From contig NZ_VFML01000001.1 of the NCBI RefSeq assembly GCF_006715045.1, positions 6,048,001 through 6,112,000 on the forward strand: a stretch of DNA of 64,000 nucleotides, in the 5' to 3' direction. The stretch is from Amycolatopsis cihanbeyliensis. Its GTDB lineage: Bacteria > Actinomycetota > Actinomycetes > Mycobacteriales > Pseudonocardiaceae. A model generated the notes under the pieces. It saw only the letters and a program-made list of their open reading frames with translations, ran no database searches and was not told the DNA's origin. The position numbers and the translations under genes were made by a program. Positions 8,548 to 16,612 of this stretch are shown here, piece after piece (the first letter of the stretch is position 1; each line of letters opens with the position of its first letter).

Positions 8548-9330
8548 TTAGGTCAGTCCGCCGTCGACGCGGATGTTCTGGCCGGTGATCCAGCGGCTGT
8601 CGGGATGCGCGAGTAGCGCGACGACGTCGGCGATGTCCTTCGGTTGGCCGATGCGACCGAGCGCGGTCATCGCCGCGGCGCCGTCGACCGCCTCGGGCGA
8701 TGCGGCCGCGCGGAGCAGGTCTGTATCGGTGGGGCCGGGTGAGACGGTATTGACGGTGATGCCCCGGCTGCCGAGTTCCCGGGATGCGACGCGGCTGATC
8801 TGTTCGACGGCGGCTTTGCTCGCTGCGTAGAGCGTTTCGCCCGGGCTAGGCCACGCGGTACCGATGGTGGAGACGGTGATGACACGTCCACCGTTACGCA
8901 TGCGGCGGGCAGCGTGCTGCAGGGTGAAGAAGCAGCCTCTGGCGTTGACCTCGAACACCCGGTCCCAGTCGTCTCCGTCGACTTCGTCGATCGGACCGTG
9001 TGCCGCTATACCTGCGTTGGCCACGAGGATGTCCAACCCGGGTGCTCCCGCTTCGGCGAGCGCACGGTCAACATGGGTGAACACACCCTCAAGTTGTTCA
9101 AGCTTACCGAGATCGCACGGCAGCGCGCGTGCCCAACCACCCGAGGCGGTGATATCGGCGATGAGATCGTCAGCGGCATCGGAGCGAGTCGCGTAGGTGA
9201 ACACGACGGCCGCGCCGGCGGCGGCCAATTTGCTGGCGACTGCCCTGCCGATGCCGCGGGAGCCGCCGGTCACGAGCGCTCCCCGCCCCTGTAGTGGTCG
9301 GGCGGAGACTGACAGTGTCGAAGTGGTCAT
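8548..9330 (-). CDS. SDR-family oxidoreductase
   Basis: The 260-residue product is a classical short-chain dehydrogenase/reductase with the cofactor motif TGGSRGIG near residue 20, NAG in ILVANAGIA, the catalytic Ser in VITVSTIGTAW and the Tyr-x3-Lys pair in LYAASKAAVEQ, and ends with the usual ITGQNIRVDGG. These enzymes reduce or oxidise a carbonyl or hydroxyl with NAD(P)H; the substrate is unknown. ATG at 9330 (MTTSTLSVSAR) gives the standard length. It is divergent from a WYL regulator with a 61-base gap that holds a near-perfect palindrome, so the WYL protein probably controls it. Confidence 0.87.
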   Translation of the reverse strand: MTTSTLSVSARPLQGRGALVTGGSRGIGRAVASKLAAAGAAVVFTYATRSDAADDLIADITASGGWARALPCDLGKLEQLEGVFTHVDRALAEAGAPGLDILVANAGIAAHGPIDEVDGDDWDRVFEVNARGCFFTLQHAARRMRNGGRVITVSTIGTAWPSPGETLYAASKAAVEQISRVASRELGSRGITVNTVSPGPTDTDLLRAAASPEAVDGAAAMTALGRIGQPKDIADVVALLAHPDSRWITGQNIRVDGGLT

Positions 9331-9342
9331 GACCGCAGCCTG

Positions 9343-9379
9343 GCAGCTATCGCGGAAGCAACGTTTCCGCGATAGCTGC
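9343..9379. promoter_or_regulatory. 15-bp palindrome between SDR and WYL genes
   Basis: GCAGCTATCGCGGAA (9343-9357) and TTCCGCGATAGCTGC (9365-9379) are exact reverse complements with a seven-base spacer, centred in the 61-base gap between the divergent SDR and WYL-regulator genes. The position covers both promoters. The WYL regulator made next door is the obvious candidate to bind it. Confidence 0.75.
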
Positions 9380-9391
9380 GAAGATGGTGAC

Positions 9392-10369
9392 ATGCTCGAC
9401 ACCGCCGCGCGACTACTGCGGTTGCTGTCCCTGCTCCAGGCACACCAGCAGCTCTCCGGTACCGCCCTGGCCGACCGGCTCGGCGTCAGCAACCGGACGG
9501 TCCGCGCCGACATAGACCGGCTCCGCACGCTCGGCTACGACATCGACGCCACCCCGGGAGTCTCCGGCGGCTATCGCCTCGGGGCGGGAAGTGCCCTGCC
9601 TCCACTGCTGCTCGACGACAACGAAGCCCTCGCCGTGGCGATCGGATTGCGTACCGCCGCAGGATCCGGCGTGGCGGAAATCGGCGAGCATGCCCACAGC
9701 GCAGCCACGAAACTCGAAAGGCTACTGCCCGCACGCCTCCGGCACCGGCTGGCCACGCTCAGCACCGTCGCGGAAACCGTCCCGTCCCAGCGGGACCCCA
9801 TTCCTGCCGACACCCTTCACACCATCGCCGCAGTGTGCCGCACGTGCGAGCAACTGCGGTTCGACTATCGCGATCATCATCGCGAGCCGAGCGTACGCCG
9901 GGTGGAGCCGCACCGCCTGGTCCATGTCAGCGGGCGCTGGTACCTCGTTGCCTACGACCTCGACCGCGACGACTGGCGCAGCTTCCGTGTCGACCGCATT
10001 CATCCCCGCACCCCGACCGGGCCCCGTTTCGCACCCCGCGAACTCCCCGGACCGGACTTACCCACCTTCGTCACCCGGGGACGCATGGCCGCGCTCTGGA
10101 ACTATCGAGCGCGTGTGATCGTCACCGCTCCCGCCGAGGCGGTCGCCGCCCGAATCCCCAGCCTCTGGTCAGTAGAACCCCGCACCGAGGAGACCAGCCT
10201 CCTCGACGCCGGCGCGCCCACCCCGGAACTGCTCGCCGCCTACCTCGGTGCCCTCGGCTTCGACTTCCACATCAACCCCGACACTGCTCCCGGACTGGCC
10301 AACGCCAGCGCAACCTTGGCCAAGAGATACGCACACGCCGCCGAACGAGGCGAATCCACCCAAACTTAG
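9392..10369 (+). CDS. HTH/WYL-domain transcriptional regulator (YafY-like)
   Basis: The 325-residue protein starts with a winged helix-turn-helix of the DeoR/HTH_11 type (LLSLLQAHQQLSGTALADRLGVSNRTVRADIDRL, about residues 8-50) and carries a WYL domain with RWYLVAYDLDRDDWRSFRVDRI near residue 190, followed by a WYL C-terminal extension. WYL domains are thought to sense nucleic-acid or nucleotide-like ligands and other small molecules. ATG at 9392 is chosen because the domain starts a few residues later; the upstream frame runs through the palindromic operator. The divergent SDR gene is its likely target. Confidence 0.87.
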   Translation: MLDTAARLLRLLSLLQAHQQLSGTALADRLGVSNRTVRADIDRLRTLGYDIDATPGVSGGYRLGAGSALPPLLLDDNEALAVAIGLRTAAGSGVAEIGEHAHSAATKLERLLPARLRHRLATLSTVAETVPSQRDPIPADTLHTIAAVCRTCEQLRFDYRDHHREPSVRRVEPHRLVHVSGRWYLVAYDLDRDDWRSFRVDRIHPRTPTGPRFAPRELPGPDLPTFVTRGRMAALWNYRARVIVTAPAEAVAARIPSLWSVEPRTEETSLLDAGAPTPELLAAYLGALGFDFHINPDTAPGLANASATLAKRYAHAAERGESTQT

Positions 10370-10432
10370 GCTTCGCGAGTCGACCGACGTCAACTTCAAC
10401 GGCCATGAAAGAGTTCGTGCGCTGACAAGTTG

Positions 10433-10506
10433 TGGGCCCGGTGAGACTCGAACTCACACTGGCATGGACCTAAACCATGTGCCTCTGCCAATTGGGCTAC
10501 GGGCCC
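10433..10506 (-). tRNA. tRNA with UAG anticodon (Leu), class I shape
   Basis: Read on the minus strand, the 74-nt gene folds into a full cloverleaf: acceptor GGGCCCG/CGGGCCC with discriminator A, D-arm GCC...GGC around AATTGGCAGA, anticodon stem CATGG/CCATG with loop TTTAGGT, a five-base variable loop CCAGT, and T-arm GTGAG-TTCGAGT-CTCAC. The anticodon is UAG (10472-10470), which reads the leucine codon CUA, and the loop is the usual tRNA-Leu(UAG) loop. The variable arm is short, whereas normal leucine tRNAs carry a long one. CCA is not encoded. Confidence 0.85.
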
Positions 10507-10636
10507 GCCCCAGAAAGCTTAGCTGCCGTATATGACCGCGTCGTTCGCCTGGCCGATGTCAGCTGCCATCAGGCCGTGTTCTACCGTTGACACCCTGCGA
10601 AGCCAGGCTTGGCGCACGAGAGCACGGGAGGACACG

Positions 10637-10858
10637 TTGGCCCGCGACCCGGACACCATCGAGCGCGAGATCGAGCAGGCTCGGGAGGCGCTGGCCTCCA
10701 CGCTCGACGAGCTCGGTACCAAGGCGAACCCGAAGCGGCTCGCGGACACCGCCAAGACCAGCGTACTGGCCAAGCTCGAGGAGCCCAGGATCAAGTACCC
10801 GCTGATCGGTGCGGGTGCGCTCGTCGGTCTGCTGCTGGTGCGCAAGCTTCTCCGCTAG
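10637..10858 (+). CDS. DUF3618 small membrane protein
   Basis: The 73-residue protein begins with the DUF3618 signature ARDPDTIEREIEQAREALASTLDEL, an amphipathic helix, and ends in one membrane segment (IGAGALVGLLLVRKLL) with a basic tail. DUF3618 proteins are short actinobacterial membrane proteins of unknown function, often near phage-shock or membrane-stress genes. A TTG at 10637 is chosen because GGGAGGA precedes it at good spacing and the domain starts immediately; upstream frame sequence overlaps the tRNA promoter region. It converges with the acidic HicB-like protein gene. Confidence 0.8.
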   Translation: MARDPDTIEREIEQAREALASTLDELGTKANPKRLADTAKTSVLAKLEEPRIKYPLIGAGALVGLLLVRKLLR

Positions 10859-10874
10859 CGACCTGACCGGCCCC

Positions 10875-11435
10875 TCAGTGGCCGGCCGGCTGGGCGTCCT
10901 TCTCCGCGTCCCACCGCGGGTCGGTGGACAGCTCCTTGGTCGGCACGGTCGGCTTGGCCCCGGCGGCCTGCTTGCCTTCCGTGCTGATCTGCTGCGGCAG
11001 CTCCGGCCGGACCTCGGCATCGTCCTGGGAATCCGCCTCGGCGGTCGCCGAGGCGGTGTCCTCGACATCCTCGACATCCTCGGTGTCCTCGACAACCTCG
11101 ATGTCCGCCGCGTCGCCGGTGTCCTCGGTGGTCCCGGTGGTCTCGGTGTCCGTGTCGACCTGCTGCTCGGCCTCCGCGACTTCCTGCTCGGTCGGCGTCC
11201 TGGCCAACCGGGCGGTCATGTACGTCGTGGTGAACTCCAGCGCGCTCCCTTCGAGCAGGTGCACGACCGTGGTGCCCTTGCTGTCCGGGCCGAGTTCCTC
11301 CACCAGCTGGTCCGCTCGGTCGCGGGCCGCGATGATGCCGGGTGCCCGCGCGGCCAGCTCCTTGCCGAGGCCGGAGACCGTGATCGACCAGTCCTCGTCT
11401 TCCTGCACGTAGGTCGCCGTGATCGCTTCTGCCAT
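10875..11435 (-). CDS. Conserved protein, HicB-like N-terminus, acidic tail
   Basis: The 186-residue product starts MAEAITATYVQEDEDWSITV, a short beta-alpha unit resembling the HicB-like fold (a strand with W-x-x-V, then a helix rich in RDRADQLVEEL). From about residue 80 it is a low-complexity acidic tail of Glu/Asp/Thr/Val repeats (EDTEDVEDVEDT), ending in a Lys-containing segment. No HicA partner is seen, so a toxin-antitoxin role is not supported. ATG at 11435 follows a GAGAGGGGTGAG stretch. The frame extends well upstream, but only with composition typical of noncoding DNA. Confidence 0.6.
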   Translation of the reverse strand: MAEAITATYVQEDEDWSITVSGLGKELAARAPGIIAARDRADQLVEELGPDSKGTTVVHLLEGSALEFTTTYMTARLARTPTEQEVAEAEQQVDTDTETTGTTEDTGDAADIEVVEDTEDVEDVEDTASATAEADSQDDAEVRPELPQQISTEGKQAAGAKPTVPTKELSTDPRWDAEKDAQPAGH

Positions 11436-11782
11436 CCGTCTCACCCCTCTCACTTTCGGCCTGTCCACAGTCTTGGACCACGTAACCGTTGTCACATGAC
11501 GCCAAAACGCGAACAACCCGATCGGATGTAGCCGCTTGACGGCGTCGTCGACCTCTGTATCGCACAGATTGAGGTAGCAATACATCAATGTGTCGCGCGT
11601 TACCCTCCGTAGGGCATATTGGGCACGCTCAGTGCTTGCCTGACACGCGCGACACGATCGGCTCGGCGAGGTTCGGACTCCGGCGACCGTCACCTGCGCA
11701 AGGCCATGCGCCTCGCCTCGCCGCCCGTGGGCTTCGCCGAGCGCGCGTTCGTCCACTCGCCGACGGCAAGTGGGCCGCTCGC
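11436..11782. other. Gene-less stretch with an inverted repeat
   Basis: Nothing codes convincingly here. The stretch is less GC-rich than its surroundings just upstream of the HicB-like gene. It contains an 11-bp perfect inverted repeat, GTGTCGCGCGT (11590-11600) and ACGCGCGACAC (11645-11655), enclosing 44 bases in which GGGCA...TGC...GCC elements could also pair. It may form a stem-loop or serve as a regulator site; the strand is not determined. Confidence 0.4.
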
Positions 11783-12406
11783 TCAGGCGCCGGCCCGGTG
11801 TCGCAGCCCGTTCCACACCATGTCCATGGCGTAGTCGGTCGCCAGTTCCGGGGTGACCTCCTCGTGCCGCTCGCACCAGATGGCCATCCGCTCGCACGCG
11901 CCCACGACGAACTCCGCGGATGCCTCCACCTGTAGCCGCGGTGAACTGGCGAAATACCCGCTCATCAGTGCCGCGATGAGGTCGGTCTGCTGCTGCCGGG
12001 TCGCCTCGATCTCGTCCGCGGCCGAGGTGCCGAGCAGGGTCATCTCCTGGCGCAGGAGCGACCACGCCTGCCGGTGTTCGCGAATGAACACGAAATACGC
12101 GTGCAGCCCCCTGCGGATCGCCTCCTCCGCGTCGCCGGCCCCGGTGACCGCATGTTCGGTCACGCTGCGTAGCTCCGCCCGGGAATGCCGGATGCAGGCG
12201 AGCAGCAACCCCTCCTTGGAGTGGAAGTACTCGTAGAGCATCGGCTTGGACACCCCGACGCGCTCGGCGATCTCGTCCATCGACGCCGTCGCGTAACCGA
12301 GTTCGGCGAACACGGCCTCGGCCGTCTCGATCATCTGATGCTCGCGCTCGGCCCTCGGCATGCGCTTGCGCTTCGGCCGGGCCTCGCCTTCCGGGGTGAC
12401 TGTCAC
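11783..12406 (-). CDS. TetR-family regulator
   Basis: The 207-residue repressor has the TetR DNA-binding domain at about residues 20-68 (MIETAEAVFAELGYATASMDEIAERVGVSKPMLYEYFHSKEGLL) followed by an all-helical ligand domain. It is divergent from a Baeyer-Villiger monooxygenase gene with an 80-base gap. That gap contains TAACCTACTATCAGTAAG, an AT-rich stretch that could be its operator, although the dyad is imperfect. Such TetR/monooxygenase pairs usually respond to the monooxygenase substrate. Confidence 0.88.
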   Translation of the reverse strand: MTVTPEGEARPKRKRMPRAEREHQMIETAEAVFAELGYATASMDEIAERVGVSKPMLYEYFHSKEGLLLACIRHSRAELRSVTEHAVTGAGDAEEAIRRGLHAYFVFIREHRQAWSLLRQEMTLLGTSAADEIEATRQQQTDLIAALMSGYFASSPRLQVEASAEFVVGACERMAIWCERHEEVTPELATDYAMDMVWNGLRHRAGA

Positions 12407-12485
12407 GGCATCAACCCTACCGGAAGTAACCTACTATCAGTAAGATGGACTTCGGGTAACAGGAAACGGCATGGAGGACGGGTAG

Positions 12486-14003
12486 ATGGGCAACCGCACC
12501 GAAGCTGGTGTGATCATCGTCGGCACGGGTTTCTCCGGGCTCGGCATGGCGATCCAGCTCCGCAGGGAGGGTCGCGAGGACTTCGTGATCCTGGAGAAAG
12601 CACAGGACGTCGGTGGAACCTGGCGGGACAACACGTATCCCGGCTGCGCCTGTGACATCCAGTCGCATATGTACTCCTTCTCGTTCGAGCAGAACCCGGA
12701 CTGGTCCCGGTCCTTCTCCCCGCAGCAGGAGATCTGGGACTACATGCGCTGGGTGGCGCGTAAGTACGACCTGTACCGCTTCATCCGGTTCGGCCAGGAG
12801 ATGACCGGGGCGCACTGGGACAGCGAGGAGTACCGCTGGCACGTCACCAGCGCGAACGGCGACACCTTCGTCGGCAGCTTCCTGGTCTCCGGCGTCGGCG
12901 CCCTGCATGTCCCGCAGGTCCCGAAGCTGCCGGGAATCGAGCGGTTCGAGGGCAAGGCCTTCCACTCCGCCGAGTGGGACCACGACTACGACCTGCGCGG
13001 CAAGAAGGTCGCGGTGGTCGGCACCGGCGCCAGCGCGGTCCAGTTCGTCCCGCAGATCGCCAAGGACGTCGAGCGGCTGACCCTGTTCCAGCGGACCCCG
13101 CCGTGGATCATGCCCAAGCCCGACCACGCCATGCCACGCTGGGCCAGGACGCTGTTCAACCGGGTGCCAGGGGTTCAGCGGCTCTACCGCAATGCCCTGT
13201 ACTGGATGCTCGAGGTCCGCGCGGTCGGCTTCAACGGCCACCCCAGCCTGATGAAGCTGGGCGAGAAGCTGGCGAAGCGGAACATCGACAAGCACGTCAA
13301 GGACCGCGACCTGCGCCGCAAGCTCACCCCGGACTACACCATGGGCTGCAAGCGGGTGCTCATCTCCAATGATTACTACCCCTCCCTGACCAGGGACAAC
13401 GTCGACGTTATCACCGAAGGTATCAACGAGGTCACCGAGCGCGGCGTCATCGACTCGACCGGTACCGAGCACCAGGTGGACGCGATCATCTTCGGTACGG
13501 GCTTCCACGTCACGGACGCCTTCGACGACCTGGACGTCACCGGGGTCGGCGGCAGGCAGCTCGCCAAGGAATGGGCCGACCACGGCATGCAGACCTACAT
13601 GGGGATCAACGTCGCCGGGTTCCCGAACCTCTTCTTCCTGCTCGGCCCGAACACCGGCCTCGGGCACAACTCGGTGGTGTTCATGATCGAGTCCCAGATC
13701 CGCTACGTCGCCGACGCCATCCGGATGGTGGAGCAGTCCGGGTCGGCCGCCGTGGATGTGCGGCAGGATGCGCAGGAGCGGTTCAACACCGACATCCAGC
13801 GCAAGCTGCACAAGGGCGTGTGGACTCAGGGCGGCTGCACGAGCTGGTACCTGGACGCCATGGGTGTGAACCGGACCGTGTGGCCCGGCTTCACCTGGCG
13901 CTACTGGATGCAGACACGCAAGCTCAAGGCCGAGGACTTCGAGCTGATCGGCCGCACCAGTCCAGCGGGCGGTCCGGCGGCGGCCGAGCGCGTGCCCGCC
14001 TAG
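12486..14003 (+). CDS. Baeyer-Villiger-type flavin monooxygenase
   Basis: The 505-residue enzyme carries an N-terminal FAD motif GTGFSG (residues 13-18), a second Rossmann motif VVGTGASAVQ near residue 175 for NADPH, and between them the Baeyer-Villiger fingerprint F-x-G-x3-H-x3-W as FEGKAFHSAEW (154-164). These enzymes insert oxygen next to ketones or hydroxylate, often in sterol, alkane or cyclic ketone catabolism. The end overlaps the convergent XRE gene by four bases. The divergent TetR gene is the likely regulator. The exact substrate is unknown. Confidence 0.88.
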   Translation: MGNRTEAGVIIVGTGFSGLGMAIQLRREGREDFVILEKAQDVGGTWRDNTYPGCACDIQSHMYSFSFEQNPDWSRSFSPQQEIWDYMRWVARKYDLYRFIRFGQEMTGAHWDSEEYRWHVTSANGDTFVGSFLVSGVGALHVPQVPKLPGIERFEGKAFHSAEWDHDYDLRGKKVAVVGTGASAVQFVPQIAKDVERLTLFQRTPPWIMPKPDHAMPRWARTLFNRVPGVQRLYRNALYWMLEVRAVGFNGHPSLMKLGEKLAKRNIDKHVKDRDLRRKLTPDYTMGCKRVLISNDYYPSLTRDNVDVITEGINEVTERGVIDSTGTEHQVDAIIFGTGFHVTDAFDDLDVTGVGGRQLAKEWADHGMQTYMGINVAGFPNLFFLLGPNTGLGHNSVVFMIESQIRYVADAIRMVEQSGSAAVDVRQDAQERFNTDIQRKLHKGVWTQGGCTSWYLDAMGVNRTVWPGFTWRYWMQTRKLKAEDFELIGRTSPAGGPAAAERVPA

Positions 14004-14470
14004 CCGGTGCCTGCGAGGTTGCGCAGCCGGGCGGCCAGGTCGCCCGGCTCCAACCCGCAGAGCTCGGCCATCCAGGTGATCGCTGCCCGGTCGAGCTGTA
14101 CCTCAGCGACCGTGCCCACGCTCTGGCGCAGCCGGTCCTCGGCCCACCTTCGCATCGGCAGCAGCTCGGGCTCGGCGTTCGCGACCAGAGCGGGCAGGTG
14201 CACCCGCACCCTGCCGGGTTCGTCGGTGAACATCCGCCGGTGCACCCTGCCGATCAGCTCCTGCGGCGGCTCGTCCATCGCCACGCAGAGCTCGACCAGC
14301 CGGACCACCGAGCACTGCCGCGTGCCGAGTTCGTAAGTCGCCAGCGTCTGCAGGGATATCTCACTCTGCAGACGTTCCTTCAGCTCCTTGCGGGTCCAGC
14401 CGCGTCGCTTGCGGAGCTTGCGTAGCTCCTCGCCGAGCGCGCGCTGATATGCCTCCCCGTCGATCCGCAC
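14000..14470 (-). CDS. XRE-family DNA-binding protein
   Basis: The product contains a helix-turn-helix of the XRE/Cro type: ALGEELRKLRKRRGWTRKELKERL and SLQTLATYELGTRQCSVVRLVELC. It is followed by a helical tail with QELIGRVHRRMF and LDRAAITWMAELCGLEPGDLAARL. GTG at 14470 (VRIDGEAYQRAL, 156 aa) is preferred because the domain starts there and AGGGGA precedes it; ATG at 14548 or 14578 would add a basic, low-information leader without a ribosome site. The gene overlaps the monooxygenase gene end to end. Its target is unknown. Confidence 0.75.
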   Translation of the reverse strand: MRIDGEAYQRALGEELRKLRKRRGWTRKELKERLQSEISLQTLATYELGTRQCSVVRLVELCVAMDEPPQELIGRVHRRMFTDEPGRVRVHLPALVANAEPELLPMRRWAEDRLRQSVGTVAEVQLDRAAITWMAELCGLEPGDLAARLRNLAGTG

Positions 14471-14659
14471 TCGTCGTCCCCTGCCTGTACCGCGCGTTGT
14501 ATCGCACTCCCGCGGTAGCTCCACCGGTTGAATGCGAGCCTGGTTCATGGGAGTGAAAGTCCGCAGGGGCGGGTTCATTACGCGGTTTGCCCGACTTATT
14601 GGCCTGAGATCGGAAAGTACGCCGAATGGAGTAACATCGCGGCGGCCGAACGGTGTAGA

Positions 14660-16447
14660 TCAATTCACGCAGATGACGCCGTCGGCGGTGATGGGAGCTT
14701 CCTCCTCGGCCTGCTCCGCCGCGCTCGACTCCTCCTGCTGCCCCGAGGCGGGGGGTGTCTGACCGGTTCCGGACTGTGCCGAGTTCTGCCGCGAGCCGCC
14801 CGCCGCCGCGGAGTCCGGGTAGTCGGTACCGAGCAGGATGGTGGCGTGCCCGGCCGCGATCGAAGGGTCCTCCTGGACCTCGATCGGGCCGCCGCTGTCG
14901 TCCAGGGCGCCGGCCACCTGGTCGCCCATGGCCTGCTCGCCCTCCGGGACCCGCACCACGGTGCCCTGGCGAGCCTCCGCGTTGCCGGTCTGGCCGGCGG
15001 TGAACCCCTGCCCGGACAGCGTCTGGGACACGCCCGCGGCCAGTGAGGTCGTGCCGGCGCCGTTGAACACGTCAACGGTGACCGCGGAGTTCGGCACCCC
15101 GCTGTCCGGCTGGTCCTGCTTGTCCTCCCCGCCGGCGAGATTCCGCACGAAGGTACGGACCTCCCGCGGGTCGACCTGCACCGCGGTGCCGTCGCTCGGG
15201 GTCTCGTACGCGACGTTGGCCACCGGGATGGTCCGGAACTCGATCTGGCCCCCGGTCAGCCCCTTCATCCGCTGGGCGAAACCGAGGATGTCCCAGCCCT
15301 TGTTCAGCACGACCGACTTCTTGATCGCCTCGGTGAGGTCGCTGAGCTTGTCGGGGTCGGCCAGCGTGCCCGCGGACAGGATCTTCCTGGCCAGCCCCGC
15401 CATGAACACCTGCTGCCGCACCACCCGGTCCAGGTCGTTGCGCGGCAGCCCGTGCCGCTGCCGGACGAAGGACAGCGCCTCGATGCCCTCGACCGTGGTC
15501 GGCCCCTTCTCGAACCGGGCGCCGGAGTAGGGGTCGTTGGTGGCCTGCTTGAGGCAGACGTCGACCCCGCCGATCGCCTGGGTGATCTCGTAGAACCCGA
15601 GCAGGTTGATCGAGGCGTAGTTGTCGATGGTCGAGCCGGTGAGCCCCTCCACCGTCTTGATCAACGTCTTGGCCCCGGCCTGGTTGCTGCGGACCTCCAG
15701 TTCCTTGGCGTCGCTGACGCCTTCGGCCTGCAACTCCTCCTTGGCGTCCAGCTTCCCGCGGGCATAGGCTGAGTTGATCTTGTGTTTGCCGTAGCCGCCG
15801 GGGATGTCGACGTAGGAGTCCCGGGGCAGCGACAGCGCCACGGCCTTGCTGCCGTCGTTCGGGATGTGCACGAAGATCAGCGTGTCGGTGTTCAGCTCGC
15901 CGTCGGCGACGCCGGCGTCCAGCTTGGCCAGCATGTCCTCGGGCAGCGGGTTGCCCTGCGCGTCCGTGCGGCTGTCCATCCCGACCAGCAGGATGTCCCT
16001 GGCGCCGTCGGCCGGCAGCTCACCGGTGTCCTTGGACTCGATCACGTCGGCGAAGGTGAGGCCGTCGACGAGACCCTGCATGGCGGCCCAGCCGTAGCCG
16101 GTGGCGCTCAGCACCAGCAGGGACACCACCGACAGCGCGATCTTGGGACCGCGGCCGGGACCGCGCCGGGGGCGGGCAGGCGGCGCCTGCTTGCGTGGCG
16201 CCGGACCCGACCGCTCCCGTGGTGCGCCCTCCGCCGGGCGCCGTTCCGGCGGCCGGGGCCGCTGCTGCCGCCCCGGTGGCGGGGCGGCCCCCCGCCGGGG
16301 CGGCGCCCCGCGGGCGGGTGGTCCCTGGCGGCCGTCGCCTCGCGGGGGCTGTGCCGGTCGTCCTGGTTGCCGTTCGCTGCCGGGTCGTTCCTGCCAGGGC
16401 CGCGCGGGACGCCGGTTCCCGTCCCCGTCCCGTGGCGGATACTCCAC
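14660..16447 (-). CDS. LCP-family cell-wall ligase with LytR_C domain
   Basis: The 595-residue protein has a long Pro/Arg/Gly-rich cytoplasmic tail (1-100), one membrane segment (102-123), an LCP (LytR-CpsA-Psr) domain with DILLVGMDSR, SLPRDSYVDIPGGYGKHKINSAYA and an RQRHGLPRNDLDR segment, and a LytR_C domain starting at VTVDVFNGAGTTSLA. LCP enzymes attach glycopolymers, in actinomycetes arabinogalactan, to peptidoglycan outside the membrane; the catalytic arginines are in the R-x-D/RQR segments. GTG at 16447 follows GAAGGGAG; the longer frame to 16573 adds non-conserved sequence. Two short Pro/Gln-rich stretches precede the end. Confidence 0.85.
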   Translation of the reverse strand: MEYPPRDGDGNRRPARPWQERPGSERQPGRPAQPPRGDGRQGPPARGAPPRRGAAPPPGRQQRPRPPERRPAEGAPRERSGPAPRKQAPPARPRRGPGRGPKIALSVVSLLVLSATGYGWAAMQGLVDGLTFADVIESKDTGELPADGARDILLVGMDSRTDAQGNPLPEDMLAKLDAGVADGELNTDTLIFVHIPNDGSKAVALSLPRDSYVDIPGGYGKHKINSAYARGKLDAKEELQAEGVSDAKELEVRSNQAGAKTLIKTVEGLTGSTIDNYASINLLGFYEITQAIGGVDVCLKQATNDPYSGARFEKGPTTVEGIEALSFVRQRHGLPRNDLDRVVRQQVFMAGLARKILSAGTLADPDKLSDLTEAIKKSVVLNKGWDILGFAQRMKGLTGGQIEFRTIPVANVAYETPSDGTAVQVDPREVRTFVRNLAGGEDKQDQPDSGVPNSAVTVDVFNGAGTTSLAAGVSQTLSGQGFTAGQTGNAEARQGTVVRVPEGEQAMGDQVAGALDDSGGPIEVQEDPSIAAGHATILLGTDYPDSAAAGGSRQNSAQSGTGQTPPASGQQEESSAAEQAEEEAPITADGVICVN

Positions 16448-16612
16448 GCCCGCAGCTCCCTTCCTCCGACGATGAGTTCGTGCCGGTCCCCAGATCCTCA
16501 CGGTTGGACGTCGGTCGGCGTGATCAGGTTGCCGTAGCGTCGCACACGGGTTCGCGGATATGGGCGAGGGCACCCCACTGTGGGCGACGTGGTTACTTTC
16601 AGTGGGCGGAGC

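Noticed and set aside
10875..11435. HicA/HicB toxin-antitoxin module
   Set aside because: Only an HicB-like N-terminus is present; no HicA toxin gene adjoins, and the acidic tail is not typical of HicB.
12426..12434. GTAACCTAC shared with 29,693-29,701 upstream of the acyl-CoA ligase gene
   Set aside because: A nine-base match in 64 kb is expected by chance; no dyad symmetry common to both sites.
12417..13811. A 464-residue open frame on the minus strand opposite the monooxygenase gene
   Set aside because: It is a His/Asp/Val-rich shadow of the GC-rich monooxygenase codons; no domain or ribosome site, and the plus-strand protein is unambiguous.
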